Shown here: positions 60,772 to 64,000 of the stretch, in pieces
How the letters are laid out: every line of letters starts with the position of its first letter
Numbering within the stretch: position 1 is the first letter of the stretch
Origin: Methanobacterium bryantii
GTDB taxonomy: Archaea > Methanobacteriota > Methanobacteria > Methanobacteriales > Methanobacteriaceae
Length of the DNA: 64,000 nt
Direction of reading: 5' to 3'
NCBI RefSeq assembly: GCF_002287175.1
Contig: NZ_LMVM01000040.1
Coordinates: 134,639-198,638 of the forward strand
Notes under the pieces: generated by a model
Database searches by the model: none
Told to the model about the DNA's origin: nothing
What the model saw: the letters and a program-made list of their open reading frames with translations, nothing else
Position numbers and translations under genes: made by a program

Positions 60772-61035
60772 TTTTTTACCTCCTTTTAAGTTCTAATTAT
60801 ACTTAGTTTATATTTTGTGACATTAACATATATTTTTTTCTATTTGAATCCTGAAATAACTCTCTTTGTTGAAAAATTAGTGGAGTTAAGGATAAAATCA
60901 TGTCTCGGGTGCTTAATTAAAATAAACAATTTAAAAAAACTAAAATGGTGAGTTAATATGAAAATGAGTTTCTAAATAAATTGGAAGTTAAATAAGTAAT
61001 GCCTGTAATAAACAATAAAAAAAGAAATAATATGG

Positions 61036-62385
61036 TTAGAACCATTCTTTTGAGGCTTCCAGAACATTATCTACTATTTTAACAGATGATCCGATGTAAG
61101 TGTGAGGATCCATTATTTCTCTAATTTCAGCCTCTGATAAATACTGTTTAATTTCATCATTTGTTAAAACTGTATCCAGCAGTCCCGTATTTTTTTCGTA
61201 AGCTTCCATTGAACAGTCTCTTGCCAGGGCATAAGCTGTTTGCCTTCCCATTCCTCTTCTTGTAAGTTCTGCCATGAATCTTTCTGCCATTATTAGTCCG
61301 TGGGTACAGTTAAGGTTTCTTTCAATGTTTTCTGGATAAAAGACAAGATTGTTGAGTAATTTGTTTGTTAGATTGAGTATGTAATCTGTAAGGATACATG
61401 ACTCCGGAAGAATTATTCTCTCACAGGAAGAGTTTGTAAGGTCTCTTTCATGCCATAATGGGTTGTTTTCAAGTGCAGGAGTAACGTAAGAACGTATTAC
61501 TCTGGATACTCCATTGATTCTTTCTGCTGTAATTGGATTTCTTTTATGAGGCATTGTGCTGCTGCCGACCTGTTTTTTAGGGTCGAATTTTTCCCCAACT
61601 TCCTTAATTTCAGTCCTTTGAAGACTTCTAATTTCTACAGCAATTTTGTCAAGGGTACTTGCTATATTTGCAAGGTCCATAATGAATTCTGCGTGGTTGT
61701 CCCTCTGCACGATCTGGTTTGAGATTAAAACTGGTTTAAGGTCTAAGATTTCAGATACTCTTTTGTGAACATCTAAACCCTCTTTACCGAGCGCTGCTAT
61801 AGTACCAACTGCACCAGTTAGCATACCGACGCATAAACGGTTTTTACATTCGTCCATTCTTTCAATCTGCCTGTGGAACTCATCCGCCCATAATGCAAAT
61901 TTCATACCGTAAGTTAGTGGAAGTGCATGCTGTCCATGGGTTCTTCCAATACAAACAGTATTTTTATGTTCTTCAGCTAGATTAAGAAGGGTTTTAGTAA
62001 CTTTAACCAGTTTTTCCCTTAAAATTTCTATTGATTCTCTAAAAAGAAGTGACTGTGATGTATCGATTATATCATTGGAGGTTGCTCCAAAATGAACATA
62101 TTCTCCTGCATCTCCTTCACATGCTTCTGCAAGAGCTTTTACAATGGATGCAATATCGTGATTGGTTTGTCTTTCAATCTCTTTTACTCTTTCCAGTGTA
62201 ACATATTTTGTATTTGCTTTTTCTCGTATCTGGGATGAAGCTTCCTTTGGAACTAATCCAAATTCAGATTCTGCTTCTGCAAGTGCAGCTTCAACATCGA
62301 GCATTTTTTGAAGTTTATTTTCTTCTTCCCAGACATTTCGCATTTCTTCTGTTCCGTACCTGTATTCAATAGGGTGAATTGCCAT
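61036..62385 (-). CDS. purB: Adenylosuccinate lyase
   Basis: 449 residues. It cleaves SAICAR and adenylosuccinate to release fumarate in purine synthesis. RYGTEEMRNVWEEE opens the protein; the fumarase/aspartase superfamily signature is GSSTMPHKRNPITAE, the catalytic His is in GRTHGQHALPLTYG, and FGATSNDIIDT is present. All residues intact, length usual. GAGAGATACAC before ATG. It precedes, in transcription order, nothing close; sec61-beta lies just upstream on the same strand. Confidence 0.95.
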   Translation of the reverse strand: MAIHPIEYRYGTEEMRNVWEEENKLQKMLDVEAALAEAESEFGLVPKEASSQIREKANTKYVTLERVKEIERQTNHDIASIVKALAEACEGDAGEYVHFGATSNDIIDTSQSLLFRESIEILREKLVKVTKTLLNLAEEHKNTVCIGRTHGQHALPLTYGMKFALWADEFHRQIERMDECKNRLCVGMLTGAVGTIAALGKEGLDVHKRVSEILDLKPVLISNQIVQRDNHAEFIMDLANIASTLDKIAVEIRSLQRTEIKEVGEKFDPKKQVGSSTMPHKRNPITAERINGVSRVIRSYVTPALENNPLWHERDLTNSSCERIILPESCILTDYILNLTNKLLNNLVFYPENIERNLNCTHGLIMAERFMAELTRRGMGRQTAYALARDCSMEAYEKNTGLLDTVLTNDEIKQYLSEAEIREIMDPHTYIGSSVKIVDNVLEASKEWF

Positions 62386-62414
62386 GTGTATCTCTCTAGT
62401 CTAAAATTTTTTAA

Positions 62415-62579
62415 TTAAGTTGATACTGTAAAACGTAGTGCTATACAGATTACTCCTAGTAGTGCACTTCCAATTATGACCTGTTCTGGTGTTAATTTAG
62501 GTCCTCTTGTTTCTTCTTCGAAATACCTTACAAGGCCGGCTCCACTTGGTGGGAGACTTTTTTTATCTTTTTTTGCCAT
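62415..62579 (-). CDS. secG: Preprotein translocase subunit Sec61-beta
   Basis: 54 residues: MAKKDKKSLPPSGAGLVRYF, EEETRGPKLTPEQ, one membrane helix (VIIGSALLGVICIALRF). This is the archaeal Sec61-beta/SecG subunit of the SecYEG channel, with the typical PPSGAGLVRYFEEE motif. CGGTGATTTT precedes ATG. Upstream of purB by 29 nt, likely one transcript. Confidence 0.93.
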   Translation of the reverse strand: MAKKDKKSLPPSGAGLVRYFEEETRGPKLTPEQVIIGSALLGVICIALRFTVST

Positions 62580-63104
62580 AAAATCACCGATTAGCTTTAT
62601 TTATATTATGAAAATTAATTCTAATTTGATATTAAATATATCATTAAATTAATTTAAATGTTATATATCCTATAAATTTAGGGATATAAATATTTAAGAA
62701 ATATTCTAATTTTTTCTTAAATAGTTTCAATAAAACATTACCATACTTTTTTATAAAGCTATATAAAAGTTATTTGAGATATTGCTCCTTTCTTTTGTAT
62801 AATAATTAGTATTAGATGTTTATTTTTAATCGCATGCCTTTGTTTATAATCTATTTGTAATTCCGCGTTTTTATATGGTGATTTATCATAAATTCCATTT
62901 AAGTGGAGATCATCGATTTCTTCGGTAGGGGTATGCTTGATAGTAATGAATAATAACTATAACACTGTCCTTTGATTTATTATGATTTTTTAATATGGTT
63001 TAAGAAAAAACAAAAACATTTATAAACAATAACCGACAGTTATCCTAAATTATGACCAGTGGTTTTATAAAATATTTACCATTGGTTATAAATTACCTAA
63101 AGTT
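62580..63104. other. Intergenic region upstream of the mer leader
   Basis: 525 nt, AT-rich, no gene. It holds the divergent promoters of sec61-beta and mer. Confidence 0.4.
63019..63026 (+). promoter_or_regulatory. TATA box of mer
   Basis: TTTATAAA preceded by ACAAAAACA (63011-63019), a good BRE/TATA pair. A second candidate, TTTATAAAAT, is at 63064-63073. Either gives a leader of about 410-460 nt. Confidence 0.5.
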
Positions 63105-63490
63105 TAGGAGGTTGAGGAAAACCTATGGTTTTTCGAACTTTCGAAAATCTGTCAAATCTTAAAAAAATCTTTGATTTTTCATGTTGAAAAATGCAAAGCA
63201 TGCAAACACTTCGTGTTCGCTGCTACAAAATCGAAGCTTACAAACTTCTGGTTTGTTCATTCGAAAGCAGAGCTTCGGTGCCCCGAAAATCTGTGATTTT
63301 CGAGAGCTCCAAACCCGAAGGGTTTGAGAGATTTTGTAAATATCTTTCTAACTTTGATTTGACGTTTGCGAAACTTGTTTCGCAACTGCAAAAATTTAAA
63401 TTTTTGCACGCCACAAAAATCAAAGATTTTTGTAGACTTCGATTTTCGAATGCCCGAACATTTATGTTTGGTGGCCTAAAATCAAAGAAT
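63105..63490. repeat. Nested palindrome cluster, copy C, in the mer leader
   Basis: It starts with GGAGGTTGAGGAAAACC-tat-GGTTTTTCGAAC, a GGTTGA hairpin like those at 8-13 kb, then runs of palindromes: CGAAAATCtgtGATTTTCG, CAAACCCgaaGGGTTTG, GCGAAACttGTTTCGC, GCAAAAATTtaAATTTTTGC and CAAAAATCaaaGATTTTTG. The core arms are ACAAAATC (63225-63232) and GATTTTGT (63330-63337), where copies A and B have CGAAATC / GATTTCG. It ends at about the mer ribosome binding site. Confidence 0.65.
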
Positions 63491-63504
63491 TTGGAGGTAA
63501 TAAT

Positions 63505-64000
63505 ATGAAATTTGGTATAGAATTTGTTCCAAATGAACCTATAAGCAAAATAGTTAAATTAGTCAAATTAGCTGAAGATGTAGGTTTTGAATACGCGTGG
63601 ATTACAGACCACTACAACAACAAGAACGTGTACGAAACCCTGGCATTACTTGCCGAAGGAACTGAAACCATCAAAATGGGTCCTGGTGTAACCAACCCAT
63701 ATGTAAGAAGCCCAGCAATAACTGCTTCTGCAATTACAACACTTGATGAACTTTCAAACGGAAGGGCTACATTAGGTATTGGTCCTGGTGACAAAGCAAC
63801 TTTCGATGCATTAGGAATTGAATGGACAAAACCAGTAAGCACAATTAAAAGTGCAATCACCATGATGGAAACATTAATGGCTGGTAAAAAAACAGACAGC
63901 GGTGCACAATTAGGTGGTACCAAAGCTGTTCAGGAAAAAATCCCAATTTACATGGGTGCACAAGGTCCTATGATGCTTAAAACCGCTGGTGAAGTATCTG
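63505..64000 (+). CDS. mer: 5,10-methylenetetrahydromethanopterin reductase (3' end outside window)
   Basis: The first 165 residues: MKFGIEFVPNEPISKIVKLV, FEYAWITDHYNNKNVYETLA, TIKMGPGVTNPYVRSPAITA, RATLGIGPGDKATFDALGIE. This is Mer, the bacterial-luciferase-like TIM barrel enzyme that uses reduced F420 to make methyl-H4MPT in methanogenesis from CO2. The cis-peptide region GPGVTNPY is intact. TTTGGAGGTAATAAT before ATG. Its long leader is the palindrome cluster. Confidence 0.95.
   Translation, partial: MKFGIEFVPNEPISKIVKLVKLAEDVGFEYAWITDHYNNKNVYETLALLAEGTETIKMGPGVTNPYVRSPAITASAITTLDELSNGRATLGIGPGDKATFDALGIEWTKPVSTIKSAITMMETLMAGKKTDSGAQLGGTKAVQEKIPIYMGAQGPMMLKTAGEVS

Noticed and set aside
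63191..63508. 105-codon plus-strand frame and 61-codon minus-strand frame
   Set aside because: Translation of palindrome cluster C in the mer leader; same mirror-frame effect.

Overview
The window is a low-GC archaeal chromosome segment. It almost certainly comes from a hydrogenotrophic methanogen of the Methanobacteriales, most like Methanobacterium. The markers are mer (F420-dependent methylene-tetrahydromethanopterin reductase, cut by the right edge), a coenzyme F390 synthetase-type adenylate-forming enzyme, CTP-dependent riboflavin kinase, the small subunit of archaeal phosphomevalonate dehydratase, archaeal TruD and Sec61-beta, DadD-type deaminases, a FilR1-type regulator and a row of DUF5518-like membrane proteins. 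Ribosome binding sites of the GGAGGTGAT kind and TTTATATA boxes are common. No rRNA, tRNA or CRISPR array was seen.

Layout. 0-2 kb: end of an MFS transporter, an encapsulated-ferritin-like protein, a fumarylacetoacetate-hydrolase-family enzyme. 2-15 kb: an accessory zone with two paralogous MacB-type ABC transporter operons, three copies of a small four-helix membrane protein (two of them behind an ArsR-like winged-helix gene), a secreted transglutaminase-like protein, a GT-C-like membrane protein, and long intergenic spaces full of structured repeats. 15-20 kb: hisG, a tandem dadD duplication, a ruined HAD phosphatase. 20-27 kb: K+ uptake (trkA-trkH, a second trkH, a tiny membrane ORF) beside a P2-type pump that resembles Na+/K+-ATPases. 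27-31.4 kb: F390 synthetase-like enzyme, truD, a small alpha/beta protein, a cyclase. 31.4-41 kb: metal handling (YHS protein, CopA, CopZ, HxlR regulator, CopB with a small His/Met-rich membrane protein), interrupted by a NifX-like pseudogene, Mrp/NBP35, ribK and a DUF2769 protein. 42-57 kb: an amidohydrolase, several small secreted or membrane proteins, a divergent histone-fold protein, a HEPN-like protein, a frameshifted GIY-YIG endonuclease, a FilR1 regulator, a REC-kinase hybrid without its phospho-acceptor histidine, and a DUF5518-like cluster. 57.7-64 kb: phosphomevalonate dehydratase small subunit, two three-fold-repeat membrane proteins, purB, sec61-beta and mer.

The strongest undescribed signal is non-coding. 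One family is a nested palindrome cluster of about 270-390 nt, present three times with compensatory changes in its core stem. Two copies fill the leader between a TATA box and the ribosome binding site (mer and the membrane protein starting at 59309). A second family is made of GGTTGAA...AACC hairpins ending in a GGAGGT-N-CCCRCCC motif, followed by a 50-nt hairpin with a compensatory pair and a terminator-like hairpin with a T-rich tail. A copy of the first family is inserted inside a copy of the second.

Other points are three genes whose best ribosome binding site faces AUU or AUA instead of AUG, at least five frameshifted or decayed genes, and paired duplications (dadD, ABC operons, HTH/membrane modules, a secreted beta-protein pair). 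All functional statements rest on reading motifs by eye; no search was run.
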